Of a stretch of 5,381 nt of DNA, positions 1 through 5,381 are shown one piece after another. Position numbers and translations under genes: made by a program. How positions within the stretch are numbered: position 1 is the stretch's first letter; each line of letters begins with the position of its first letter. Origin of the DNA: Thiotrichales bacterium (lineage in GTDB: Bacteria; Pseudomonadota; Gammaproteobacteria; UWMA-0217); the NCBI GenBank assembly GCA_024763135.1, contig JANTGD010000270.1:1-5381 (forward strand), written 5' to 3'. The notes beneath the pieces were generated by a model. The model did not search any database. It had not been told where the DNA came from and worked only from the letters and a program-made list of their open reading frames with translations.

Positions 1-693
1 ATTGCCCAAGGGGACTTGGTCGTAGGCGGACTAGGCATTGAGGGCGGTGATGGCTCGAAAGTAGTTATCAATGTCCCTAGTGTGGGCAGAATTCCCAATG
101 GCGCAACGGTAGAGCGCACGGTGCCTAATTCATTCGGCATGGGCAACAGCCTAGTACTCAACCTGCACTCCCCCGACTTCACCACAGCCAAGCGGGTCGA
201 ACAGGCAGTCAATAAATGGCTGGGTGATGGCGCTGCAACGGCGATGGATGCAACCTCCATAGAAATTCGCGCTCCGCGCGACCGTAACCAGCGAGTGGAA
301 TTTATGTCTTATATCGAGAACATGAAAATCGAACCTGGCGAAGCTCCCGCCCGTGTCATTGTCAATTCCAGAACCGGTACGGTCGTCATTGGTTCGCATG
401 TCACCGTGATGCCCGCGGCTGTGACCCATGGCAGCATGACCGTCACGATTTCCGAAGAACCTCAGGTCAGCCAACCCAACCCATTCTCCCAAGGGCAAAC
501 CGTTACCGGAACCGACAGCAATATCCAGGTGGAACAGGAAGCCAAACGTATGTTTATGTTCAAACGGGGCGTTACGCTTAATGAAATCGTACGCGCTATC
601 AATCAAGTGGGCGCCGCTCCGGGAGATTTGGTTGCAATCCTGGAAGCCCTCAAACAAGCCGGCGCCTTACGTGCTGAACTCATGGTGATCTAA
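1..693 (+). CDS. flgI: Flagellar P-ring protein FlgI (C-terminal part, 5' truncated by window edge)
   Basis: FlgI is the periplasmic subunit of the flagellar P ring, the bushing around the rod in the peptidoglycan layer. The frame is open from base 1, so translation begins upstream; the 230 residues seen are roughly the last 60 percent of a family that is usually about 365-370 residues long. No start codon should be assigned inside the window. Family signatures are clear: VPSVGRIPNGATVERTVP at residues 26-43 of the fragment, the GTVVIGSHVTVMPAAVTHG segment in the second half, and the C-terminal block beginning VTLNEIVRAINQVGA and ending ALKQAGALRAELMVI. The C-terminus is intact, ending in TAA. 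flgJ begins two bases after the stop, the usual flgI-flgJ arrangement. The identification rests on recognising these motifs and the gene order, not on a database search. Confidence 0.96.
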   Translation: MAQGDLVVGGLGIEGGDGSKVVINVPSVGRIPNGATVERTVPNSFGMGNSLVLNLHSPDFTTAKRVEQAVNKWLGDGAATAMDATSIEIRAPRDRNQRVEFMSYIENMKIEPGEAPARVIVNSRTGTVVIGSHVTVMPAAVTHGSMTVTISEEPQVSQPNPFSQGQTVTGTDSNIQVEQEAKRMFMFKRGVTLNEIVRAINQVGAAPGDLVAILEALKQAGALRAELMVI

Positions 694-695
694 AA

Positions 696-1577
696 ATGCA
701 AGCGCTCGAGCATAAAATGGCCGATGTGTACACGAGTTTTACAGGACTCAATCAACTACGCGCCAGTGCCGCCAATCACGCCACGTCCGCTAAACGGGAA
801 ACCGCTGAACAATTTGAAGCTGTATTCGTTCAGATGATGCTGAAGAGCATGCGCGCAACGGTGGGACAGTCCATGCTGGATAATGATCAATCGGAACTGG
901 CTATGGACATGTACGATAAACAGCTGGCAAATCACCTGGCGAAAACAGGGGCGCTTGGGATCGCTGACCTGGTACTGAAGCAGCTCGGAGACGAGCCAGC
1001 GTCCCCCCATCCTTCCCCGTCCTCACCGACCCTCATGCAGAACACTGAAACATTGCCCGCAGCGGTAACAATCCCCACCACTTCAGAGACGAGCGGCCAC
1101 TGGCGCAATCCCAAACATTTTATTGAGTCGCTGCTTCCTGCAGCTCGTGAATCTGCCGCAGAGCTGGGCACACAGCCCGAAGCTGTACTGGCGGTCGCTG
1201 CATTGGAGACAGGTTGGGGACAACATGTCATGCGAGATGCGAGTGGACAGCCCAGCCGCAATCTGTTTGGGATAAAAGCCACCCGGGATTGGCAGCAAGG
1301 TGTCACCTGGGCACAGACTCTCGAATTTGAAAGTGGTGTGATGCGTCAAAAACGCGAGCCATTCCGCCAATATCGCTCTGCAAATGACTCAATACGGGAC
1401 TTTGCTACATTTATTAAAAGTAACCCACGCTATCGACAGGCATTACAACATGCCGCTGACCCCTCAACGTTTTTGCAGGAAATGCATAAAGCCGGCTATG
1501 CCACAGATCCTAACTATACGCAAAAAGTGACTTCGGTCATGTTACGCATCCAAAAAATGACTCAAGAACTTAGCTGA
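696..1577 (+). CDS. flgJ: Flagellar rod assembly protein and peptidoglycan hydrolase FlgJ
   Basis: FlgJ scaffolds rod assembly and cuts peptidoglycan so that the rod can cross the wall. The 293-residue product shows the dual-domain architecture. The N-terminal rod-binding half has EQFEAVFVQMMLKSMRA (38-54) and MYDKQLANHLAKTGALGIAD (72-91). A Pro/Ser/Thr-rich linker spans about 100-135. The C-terminal glucosaminidase domain runs from about 136 to 290. In it ALETGWGQ (169-176) carries the expected catalytic Glu171; RNLFGIKA (188-195), FRQYRS (223-228) and GYATDPNY (267-274) are family motifs. Glu210 in the TLEFESG stretch aligns by eye with a second conserved acidic residue. No signal peptide is visible, fitting export through the flagellar type III apparatus. 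The start at 696 is preferred because GGTGA at 684-688 lies seven bases upstream and flgI ends two bases before; Met8 at 717 is an alternative with poorer ribosome-binding context. The protein appears complete and active. Confidence 0.96.
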   Translation: MQALEHKMADVYTSFTGLNQLRASAANHATSAKRETAEQFEAVFVQMMLKSMRATVGQSMLDNDQSELAMDMYDKQLANHLAKTGALGIADLVLKQLGDEPASPHPSPSSPTLMQNTETLPAAVTIPTTSETSGHWRNPKHFIESLLPAARESAAELGTQPEAVLAVAALETGWGQHVMRDASGQPSRNLFGIKATRDWQQGVTWAQTLEFESGVMRQKREPFRQYRSANDSIRDFATFIKSNPRYRQALQHAADPSTFLQEMHKAGYATDPNYTQKVTSVMLRIQKMTQELS

Positions 1578-1588
1578 GTGACCGATAG
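1562..1588 (+). promoter_or_regulatory. Candidate sigma-28 (FliA) promoter for flgKL
   Basis: Compared with the enterobacterial FliA consensus TAAAGTTT-N11-GCCGATAA, the sequence reads TCAAGAAC (1562-1569), an 11-base spacer, then ACCGATAG (1581-1588). The -10 matches six of eight positions, including the whole CCGATA core; the -35 matches four of eight, including three of the four TAAA positions; the spacing is exact. The motif straddles the flgJ stop codon. Transcription would start near 1595, giving a leader of about 80 bases before flgK. In enteric bacteria flgKL has its own late promoter at this place, which supports the call. I saw no GG-N10-GC sigma-54 signature in this spacer. It remains a motif match only. 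Confidence 0.5.
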
Positions 1589-1674
1589 CAAGATTAAGAA
1601 GCCGTTCCTCGGCGCCCTGCTCTGCGCACACGGCCTCATCCATTTCAAGGACGATTTATTTACAGGCATTCACC

Positions 1675-3558
1675 ATGGATTCAATGAAAATTGCGGTCTC
1701 TGGCCTTAATAGTTTTAACCGGGCCATCGCCACCACCACGCACAACATCGCCAACGCCTACACGGAGGGCTATACCCGCCAGCGCGCAGATATCCAATCG
1801 AACTATCCGCAGCACAAAGACGGCATCTTTATGGGCAGTGGCTCGCATGTAGAGAATATTCAACGTCTGGCAGATAAGTTTACAATTGAGCAGATCCGCA
1901 CCCTCAATGCGGAGCAGGAGCGCCTGAATACATTTTCAGACTTGTCTTCGCGGATCGACGGTCTGCTGGCTGAAGACAACGCCAGCCTCACACCTGCCAT
2001 GCAAGCGTTTTTCAACGCCATCGAACAGCTCAATACCGACCCATCCTCAGTGCAGAATCGCGACGTTGTCATGAGCGAAGCTCGCCTACTCACTGATCGC
2101 TTCAACACCCTCGATCAACAAGTCTCGATGGAATACAACGATGTCAATGGCCGCATTGGCACAGAAATCAAGGAAATCAATTCTATCGCCAAAAACCTGG
2201 CAGAACTCAATACTTCCATAATGAACTCCCAAGGTTCGGGCAGCGGTGCTCCACCGGATCTACTCGATCAGCGTGATCTACTGCTGGAGCAATTATCCAA
2301 GCATGTTTCAATCAATGCCATGGTACAAGACAATGACATGGTCAATGTCTATGCAGGCAACGGAATCGGCCTGGTCATTGGCGGCACTGCCAAACAACTG
2401 CACGGCATTACCGACGAAAATGACGCCACCAAATTGGACGTCGGCGTCGACGGTATGAACATCAATAAAAATATTCAGGGAGGACGCTTGGGCGGACTGA
2501 TGGATTTTCGCCGCGAGATGCTTAATCCCACCCGACGCGAACTGGGTCGCCTTGCGACCGTCTTTGCCTCCAACTTTAACGCGCAACATGCCAAGGGCAT
2601 CGACCTGAAAAGCAATCCCGGCGCGCAATTTTTTAATATCGACACGCCCGCAATACTTGCAGACCCTCACAATAGTAGCAATGCCGCACTCAACGCAAAA
2701 ATAGTTGACGCCAATGCGCTGACCAGTTCCGACTATCAAATCGATTACGATGGGAGTCAATACACCATCCGTCGTTTGAGTGACGACCAAGTCACAACGA
2801 CCGCCGCACTCCCTGTATCACTCGACGGCGTAGAAGTTACTCTCAATAGTGGCTCACCCGTGACCGGTGACCGTTTTTACCTTCAGCCAACACGCTACGG
2901 AGCGCGTAATCTTTCTTTGGCAATCAACAATGGAAAAGAGATCGCCGCCGCCTCACCCATCCGTAGTATCGCAAACTTGGGCAATATTGGTGAGGCCACG
3001 ATTTCACCGCCTCAGGTGACAGATGCCGCAAACCCAAACCTTACTAAAACTGCAATCGTCGAATTTACCAGCAGCTCAACGTACGAAATTAAGGACCCCA
3101 GCACTTCGCCCCCCACCGTAATGAGCACCGGCTCCTATTCGCCTGGCGGCGATATCAGCGCTAATGGTTGGAGCGCGCAAATCGATGGTCTGCCAGAAGC
3201 GGGAGATCGCTTTACCATCGAATTCAATCAAAGCGCGACCGCAGACAATAGCAATGGGTTGCTACTGAGTGGCCTGCAGTTTCAAAAACACGTTGAAGGT
3301 AACTCAACCTACCAGGAATCGTACAGCAATCTGATTAATCAGGTCGGTAGCACAACCCGACAGGCGCAGATTGCCCGAGACTCTAAGACCACGCTACTCG
3401 ATCAGGCCATCGCGACACGCGATGCCATCTCTGGTGTCAATCTAGACGAAGAAGCGGTCAATCTCACACAATACAAACAAGCTTATGAGGCGGCCGCTAA
3501 AGTCATTGTCGCCTCAAAAGAAATGTTCCAGACCATTCTCAACGCTATCAATCGGTAA
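1675..3558 (+). CDS. flgK: Flagellar hook-associated protein 1 (hook-filament junction protein FlgK)
   Basis: FlgK forms the first junction ring on the distal end of the hook, below FlgL and the flagellin filament, and is exported by the flagellar type III system. The 627-residue product is longer than the E. coli protein (547) but within the family range. Both conserved ends are present: N-terminal SGLNSFNRAIATTTHNIANA followed by YTEGYTRQ (residues 9-36), and C-terminal SGVNLDEEAVNLTQYKQAYE leading into the final helix (586-627). A helical stretch at about 60-210 includes LLDQRDLLLEQLS (196-208); GGRLGGLMDFRREML lies at 269-283. The centre (about 350-410 and 459-516) holds two beta-domain units ending in GDRF, which account for the extra length. 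The start at 1675 is chosen because AGG at 1664-1666 sits eight bases upstream; Met4 at 1684 has no ribosome-binding site. flgL follows after six bases. Confidence 0.96.
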   Translation: MDSMKIAVSGLNSFNRAIATTTHNIANAYTEGYTRQRADIQSNYPQHKDGIFMGSGSHVENIQRLADKFTIEQIRTLNAEQERLNTFSDLSSRIDGLLAEDNASLTPAMQAFFNAIEQLNTDPSSVQNRDVVMSEARLLTDRFNTLDQQVSMEYNDVNGRIGTEIKEINSIAKNLAELNTSIMNSQGSGSGAPPDLLDQRDLLLEQLSKHVSINAMVQDNDMVNVYAGNGIGLVIGGTAKQLHGITDENDATKLDVGVDGMNINKNIQGGRLGGLMDFRREMLNPTRRELGRLATVFASNFNAQHAKGIDLKSNPGAQFFNIDTPAILADPHNSSNAALNAKIVDANALTSSDYQIDYDGSQYTIRRLSDDQVTTTAALPVSLDGVEVTLNSGSPVTGDRFYLQPTRYGARNLSLAINNGKEIAAASPIRSIANLGNIGEATISPPQVTDAANPNLTKTAIVEFTSSSTYEIKDPSTSPPTVMSTGSYSPGGDISANGWSAQIDGLPEAGDRFTIEFNQSATADNSNGLLLSGLQFQKHVEGNSTYQESYSNLINQVGSTTRQAQIARDSKTTLLDQAIATRDAISGVNLDEEAVNLTQYKQAYEAAAKVIVASKEMFQTILNAINR

Positions 3559-3564
3559 TTTGCC

Positions 3565-4755
3565 ATGCGTGTTTCAAGCTACTCCTTTACGCGATATGCG
3601 GTCAAAGCCATAAACGACAAGCAACAAACCATTGCCAAGCTACAAACCGAAATCGGCACCGGAAAAAAACTCTTGTCTCCATCAGACTCCCCATCTGAAG
3701 TGGCCACTGCCGAGAACCTTTCGGCCTCTATCCAGCGTGTTCAGCAGTACGAAATGAATACTACGCTGGCGTCGCAGCGTCTGACGCAGGAAGAAACAGT
3801 CCTCACCCATGTCAGCGACGCACTCACGAGAATGAAAGAACTGGCTATACAAGCCAATACAGGGATACTCAGTGCAGGCGATAAAGCAGCGATCAGCGCA
3901 GAGGCATCAGCGATACGCGGCCAGCTACTAGACTATGCCAATAGTCAAACACCTAGTGGCGACTATCTGTTTGCTGGAGGCAAAGGTGACACAAAGCCAT
4001 TCAATGACGAGGGCAGCATTGCCTATCGCGGCGATCAAACCGACCGCTATATTCAGATTTCCGATTCCCGCAGAGTCAAATCAACAGACAGTGGCGATAG
4101 AATCTTTTCTCGAATCCTGGACGGCAATGGGGTCTTTTCAACCGTGGCCGACGTCGGGAATAGTGGCACGGGTATGATCGAAGGCGGCACCGTCACGGCG
4201 ATTGCTGCGTATCAACCCAAAGCACACAGCATCTCCTTCACAGACCCGGCACATTACGAAGTTCGAGATGACGCTGGCAATCTGGTCACTAGCGGCGCCT
4301 ACAGCCCCGGCCAGGGCATCAGCTTCAATGGTCTTGAAGTATCGATAAATGGCGCGCCGGATACTGGCGATCAATTCATCGTGAAACCTGCAGCCAACAC
4401 CAATGTATTCGACTTCGTAGATAACTTTGTCAGCGCCCTGAATACCGCAGTCCACTCCGATACCGATCAGGCAAGCTACTATCAAGCGATGGGACAAGCT
4501 ATCGGAAACCTGGATCGCTCCATAGAGCACATACAATCAAGGCGCAGTGATCTGGGGAGCCGGCTATCCTATATTGATACGACAGTCGCCGAAAACAAAT
4601 CGATCGATTATTTACTCAATAAAACGCGAGGCGAAATAGAAGACACCGATTTTGCAAAAGCCGCCAGCGACTTGCAATATCAAATGACGACACTGGATGC
4701 CGTAAGAAAAACTTATCTGCAAATGCAGTCCATGTCTTTGTTTAATTACATGTAA
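3565..4755 (+). CDS. flgL: Flagellar hook-associated protein 3 (hook-filament junction protein FlgL)
   Basis: FlgL forms the second hook-filament junction ring, on FlgK, and seeds the filament. It is a flagellin-like protein of 396 residues with both coiled-coil ends. The N-terminus has LQTEIGTGKKLLSPSDSPSE (26-45), where the GTGKKLLSPSDSP signature is typical of FlgL, and MKELAIQANTG (90-100). SGDYLFAGGKGDTKPF (131-146) matches the family block usually read as GxYLFAG..T.PF. The C-terminus has GSRLSYID (331-338) and EDTDFAKAASDLQYQMTTLD (359-378), ending SLFNYM. An inserted beta domain at about 220-275 raises the length above the E. coli protein (317) and resembles units in FlgK. The start is six bases after the flgK stop and has only a weak GGT upstream, so translation is probably coupled to flgK. 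The gene is complete and appears to be the last of the operon in view. Confidence 0.96.
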   Translation: MRVSSYSFTRYAVKAINDKQQTIAKLQTEIGTGKKLLSPSDSPSEVATAENLSASIQRVQQYEMNTTLASQRLTQEETVLTHVSDALTRMKELAIQANTGILSAGDKAAISAEASAIRGQLLDYANSQTPSGDYLFAGGKGDTKPFNDEGSIAYRGDQTDRYIQISDSRRVKSTDSGDRIFSRILDGNGVFSTVADVGNSGTGMIEGGTVTAIAAYQPKAHSISFTDPAHYEVRDDAGNLVTSGAYSPGQGISFNGLEVSINGAPDTGDQFIVKPAANTNVFDFVDNFVSALNTAVHSDTDQASYYQAMGQAIGNLDRSIEHIQSRRSDLGSRLSYIDTTVAENKSIDYLLNKTRGEIEDTDFAKAASDLQYQMTTLDAVRKTYLQMQSMSLFNYM

Positions 4756-4798
4756 GGCTAATCATCAAACGATTCTAAAAAACATCACTTCATCCTTG

Positions 4799-4835
4799 AA
4801 TCCCTATTTTTATGGGATTACTTGACACTTTTTTT
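4799..4835 (+). terminator. Weak terminator-like hairpin after flgL
   Basis: AATCCC (4799-4804) and GGGATT (4814-4819) form a six-pair stem with a nine-base loop, about 45 bases after the flgL stop. Seven T residues follow at 4829-4835. The nine-base gap between stem and T run, and the short stem, make this a poor match to a classical intrinsic terminator; it is nevertheless the best candidate near the operon end. Confidence 0.3.
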
Positions 4836-4850
4836 ATCAAACGCTGCATT
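4822..4850 (+). promoter_or_regulatory. Possible sigma-70 promoter (perfect -35, weak -10)
   Basis: TTGACA at 4822-4827 is a perfect -35 hexamer. With 17 bases of spacing the -10 position reads TGCATT (4845-4850), which matches TATAAT at three of six positions. There is no obvious gene for it to serve, so it may be chance in AT-rich DNA. Confidence 0.2.
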
Positions 4851-4870
4851 AGATCTCATAGATTTTTAAA

Positions 4871-4887
4871 CCCTTACCCTTACCCCT
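4871..4887 (+). repeat. Short CCCTTA direct repeat
   Basis: Two exact CCCTTA hexamers (4871-4876, 4877-4882) are followed by a degenerate CCCCT. An AAGGGT at 4902-4907 is the inverse complement of the ACCCTT unit and could pair with either copy. The tract is too short to call a function. Confidence 0.4.
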
Positions 4888-4910
4888 TTCATACTGAGGC
4901 CAAGGGTGTA

Positions 4911-4938
4911 TTGGGAAAATCTTTTTGCAACGTACAAT
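4911..4938 (+). promoter_or_regulatory. Candidate sigma-70 promoter upstream of a structured segment
   Basis: TTGGGA (4911-4916, four of six -35 positions) is followed after 16 bases by TACAAT (4933-4938, five of six -10 positions). A transcript would start near 4945 and run through the hairpins at 4977-5027 towards the first repeat element. No coding gene follows within the window. Support is limited to the motif match. Confidence 0.3.
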
Positions 4939-4976
4939 GCACCCATACTGCGAACTGTGAAAAAAAAGAGTAGCCG

Positions 4977-5027
4977 CTTAGAATGCCACTGAAATACGGC
5001 AGACTAAGGCGTAAAATATGCGTTTAC
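4977..5027 (+). other. Two adjacent small hairpins (possible structured RNA segment)
   Basis: CTTAG (4977-4981) pairs with CTAAG (5004-5008) and, inside it, TGCC (4984-4987) pairs with GGCA (4998-5001). The two helices are separated by a symmetric internal loop of AA opposite GA and closed by a ten-base loop. Immediately after, GTAAA (5011-5015) pairs with TTTAC (5023-5027) across seven bases. A run of five T residues follows at 5044-5048. I do not recognise a known riboswitch or RNA family here, and short stems of this kind can arise by chance. Confidence 0.3.
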
Positions 5028-5046
5028 AAGTGTCAATGACCAATTT

Positions 5047-5058
5047 TTAAGGAAGCTC
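5047..5058 (+). repeat. Left terminal inverted repeat of element 1 with TTAA
   Basis: TTAAGGAAGCTC is the exact inverse complement of 5203-5214. The outer TTAA is the probable target-site duplication and GGAAGCTC the element end. Confidence 0.85.
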
Positions 5059-5079
5059 AAATTCATTCTGGCACGAGCA

Positions 5080-5096
5080 GATTATGGTGAATAATC
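5080..5096. repeat. Hairpin in element 1 (GATTAT/ATAATC)
   Basis: GATTAT (5080-5085) and ATAATC (5091-5096) form a perfect six-pair stem around the loop GGTGA. Confidence 0.6.
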
Positions 5097-5112
5097 GTCC
5101 AGTTCAAGGCAC

Positions 5113-5147
5113 GGATCGCTCGTAATAGCTGGCTATTGCGAAGATCC
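5113..5147. repeat. Central hairpin of element 1
   Basis: GGATC (5113-5117) pairs with GATCC (5143-5147). After a three-by-two internal loop, CGTAATAG pairs with CTATTGCG (one T-G wobble) around the loop CTGG. At about thirteen pairs this is the strongest fold of the element. It lies close to the midpoint of the 160-bp unit. Confidence 0.7.
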
Positions 5148-5150
5148 ACA

Positions 5151-5182
5151 ACGCAGAAATGCGTGATTTTGTGCCGCAAAAT
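5151..5182. repeat. Paired hairpins in right arm of element 1
   Basis: ACGCA (5151-5155) pairs with TGCGT (5160-5164) across a GAAA tetraloop. One base further on, ATTTTG (5166-5171) pairs with CAAAAT (5177-5182) across TGCCG. CACA (5147-5150) could alternatively pair with TGTG (5170-5173), extending the first hairpin at the cost of the second. Confidence 0.6.
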
Positions 5183-5202
5183 GCCGTGTTACAAATTGAT
5201 TA

Positions 5203-5214
5203 GAGCTTCCTTAA
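5203..5214 (-). repeat. Right terminal inverted repeat of element 1 with TTAA
   Basis: GAGCTTCCTTAA pairs perfectly with 5047-5058. Its last base is also the first base of the inverted repeat of the second element, so the two elements touch here. Confidence 0.85.
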
Positions 5215-5233
5215 ACCTAAAAACCTCAGTTGG
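5214..5233 (+). repeat. Left 20-bp terminal inverted repeat of element 2
   Basis: It is an exact inverse complement of 5361-5380; a match this long is not expected by chance in 600 bases. Confidence 0.92.
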
Positions 5234-5258
5234 ATCACAAAAGTCCACGCAAGCTCTT

Positions 5259-5304
5259 GGTGCACCTGGCAAATCAGAAAACCTTCTCATCACCAATAAG
5301 GTGA
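5259..5304. repeat. Palindrome and hairpin inside element 2
   Basis: GGTGCACC (5259-5266) is a perfect 8-bp palindrome. TCACC (5290-5294) pairs with GGTGA (5300-5304) across AATAA. Both lie between the two inverted arms of the element. Confidence 0.5.
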
Positions 5305-5360
5305 CCACGAGTTTTTCCGATTCACCATCCACACCAATATCTTACGCGTCTTTTTTGCGC

Positions 5361-5380
5361 CCAACTGAGGTTTTTAGGTT
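5361..5380 (-). repeat. Right 20-bp terminal inverted repeat of element 2
   Basis: It is an exact inverse complement of 5214-5233 and ends one base before the window does. Confidence 0.92.
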
Positions 5381-5381
5381 A

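Larger units (their letters stand above)
4756..5046. other. Noncoding AT-rich region downstream of flgL
   Basis: No reading frame here has credible length, start context or a recognisable product; the longest I would consider is an 18-codon frame at 4983-5039. The stretch has poly-A and poly-T runs, unlike the balanced composition of the flagellar genes. It holds a weak terminator-like hairpin, two sigma-70-like promoter matches, a CCCTTA hexanucleotide repeat and two small hairpins, each listed separately. A flagellin gene often follows flgL, and this region may once have been or may still be its leader; no sigma-28 promoter was found in it. Confidence 0.7.
5051..5210. mobile_element. MITE-like element 1, 160 bp, TIR GGAAGCTC, flanked by TTAA
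   Basis: GGAAGCTC at 5051-5058 and its exact inverse complement GAGCTTCC at 5203-5210 bound a 160-bp block, and TTAA lies directly outside both ends (5047-5050, 5211-5214). As TTAA is itself palindromic, it can be read as a 4-bp target duplication or as part of a 12-bp inverted repeat. Weaker inverted similarity continues inwards about 18 bases, ending in CACG on both arms. The interior holds no reading frame large enough for a transposase, so the element would have to be moved in trans. The GGAA end and a 4-bp YTAR-type duplication resemble the IS5 subgroup of the IS5 family (IS5 ends in GGAAGGTG); that affiliation is inference. Four internal hairpins are listed separately. Confidence 0.72.
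5214..5380. mobile_element. MITE-like element 2, 167 bp, perfect 20-bp terminal inverted repeats
   Basis: AACCTAAAAACCTCAGTTGG at 5214-5233 is repeated as its exact inverse complement at 5361-5380. Looser inverted similarity continues inwards for about 30 more bases, with shared A-rich, ACGC, AAG and TTGGTG blocks in the same order (TTGGTG at 5257-5262, CACCAA at 5332-5337). No transposase-sized frame fits between the arms. The structure is that of a nonautonomous transposon or the fused ends of an insertion sequence; I do not recognise its family. The exact outer boundary and any target duplication cannot be fixed because the window ends one base beyond the right repeat. If the true end is CCTAAAAACC, the left flank TTAAA and the visible right flank TTA are compatible with a duplication. 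Confidence 0.7.

Noticed and set aside
151..1370. Minus-strand frames of up to 168 codons opposite flgI and flgJ
   Set aside because: They are antisense shadows of clearly identified genes, with no family resemblance or start signals.
1611..1625. GG...GC pair in the flgJ-flgK spacer as a sigma-54 promoter
   Set aside because: The spacing is eleven bases rather than the strict ten, and the flanking bases do not match TGGCAC or TTGC.
1578..1709. GTG-started frame of about 43 codons beginning at the flgJ stop and running into flgK
   Set aside because: It overlaps the flgK start in another frame, has no ribosome-binding site of its own and no recognisable sequence; it also covers the promoter-like spacer.
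2308..2790. Minus-strand frame of 160 codons opposite flgK
   Set aside because: It is a shadow of the flgK reading frame; its product has no recognisable motif.
4870..4907. CCCTTA copies as the start of a CRISPR or iteron array
   Set aside because: There are only two exact hexamers without spacers, and no origin or cas features are nearby.
4983..5039. 18-codon frame starting MPLKYGRLRR
   Set aside because: Only a distant AAGAG lies upstream, and the frame is very short and lies across the hairpins; nothing beyond an ATG and a stop supports it.
5069..5084. TGGCACG resembling a sigma-54 -24 box
   Set aside because: The -24 half is good, but the expected GC of the -12 box at ten bases' distance is absent (TT is found), and it lies inside the repeat element.

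Overview
The window holds the 3' end of a flagellar hook-basal-body operon followed by a noncoding, repeat-bearing tail. All genes lie on the + strand: flgI (P-ring protein, 5' end outside the window), flgJ (rod cap and peptidoglycan hydrolase), flgK (hook-filament junction protein 1) and flgL (hook-filament junction protein 3). This order, together with a FlgJ that carries both the rod-binding half and the C-terminal glucosaminidase half, is typical of Gram-negative Beta-/Gammaproteobacteria. The FlgI, FlgJ and FlgK sequences look gammaproteobacterial by eye. I cannot place the organism further without a search.

Layout: 1-693 flgI (partial); 696-1577 flgJ, two bases after flgI; 1578-1674 a spacer with a candidate sigma-28 (FliA) promoter overlapping the end of flgJ; 1675-3558 flgK; 3565-4755 flgL, six bases after flgK. 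FlgI builds the periplasmic P ring. FlgJ opens the cell wall so the rod can pass. FlgK and FlgL cap the finished hook and form the junction on which the flagellin filament grows. The first pair serves the basal body and the second pair the late, post-hook stage, so a late promoter between them makes sense.

From 4756 to 5381 I see no credible protein gene. The stretch up to about 5046 is AT-rich and holds a weak terminator-like hairpin, two candidate sigma-70 promoters, a short CCCTTA repeat and a compact two-hairpin segment. Then come two nonautonomous, MITE-like elements almost back to back. The first (5051-5210, 160 bp) has 8-bp perfect terminal inverted repeats, is bounded by TTAA on both sides, and is packed with four internal hairpins. 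The second (5214-5380, 167 bp) has a perfect 20-bp terminal inverted repeat and looser inverted similarity reaching about 50 bp inwards. Neither has room for a transposase. This pair is the most unusual content of the window; the flagellar genes themselves look intact and ordinary, apart from a beta-domain motif shared between FlgK and FlgL.
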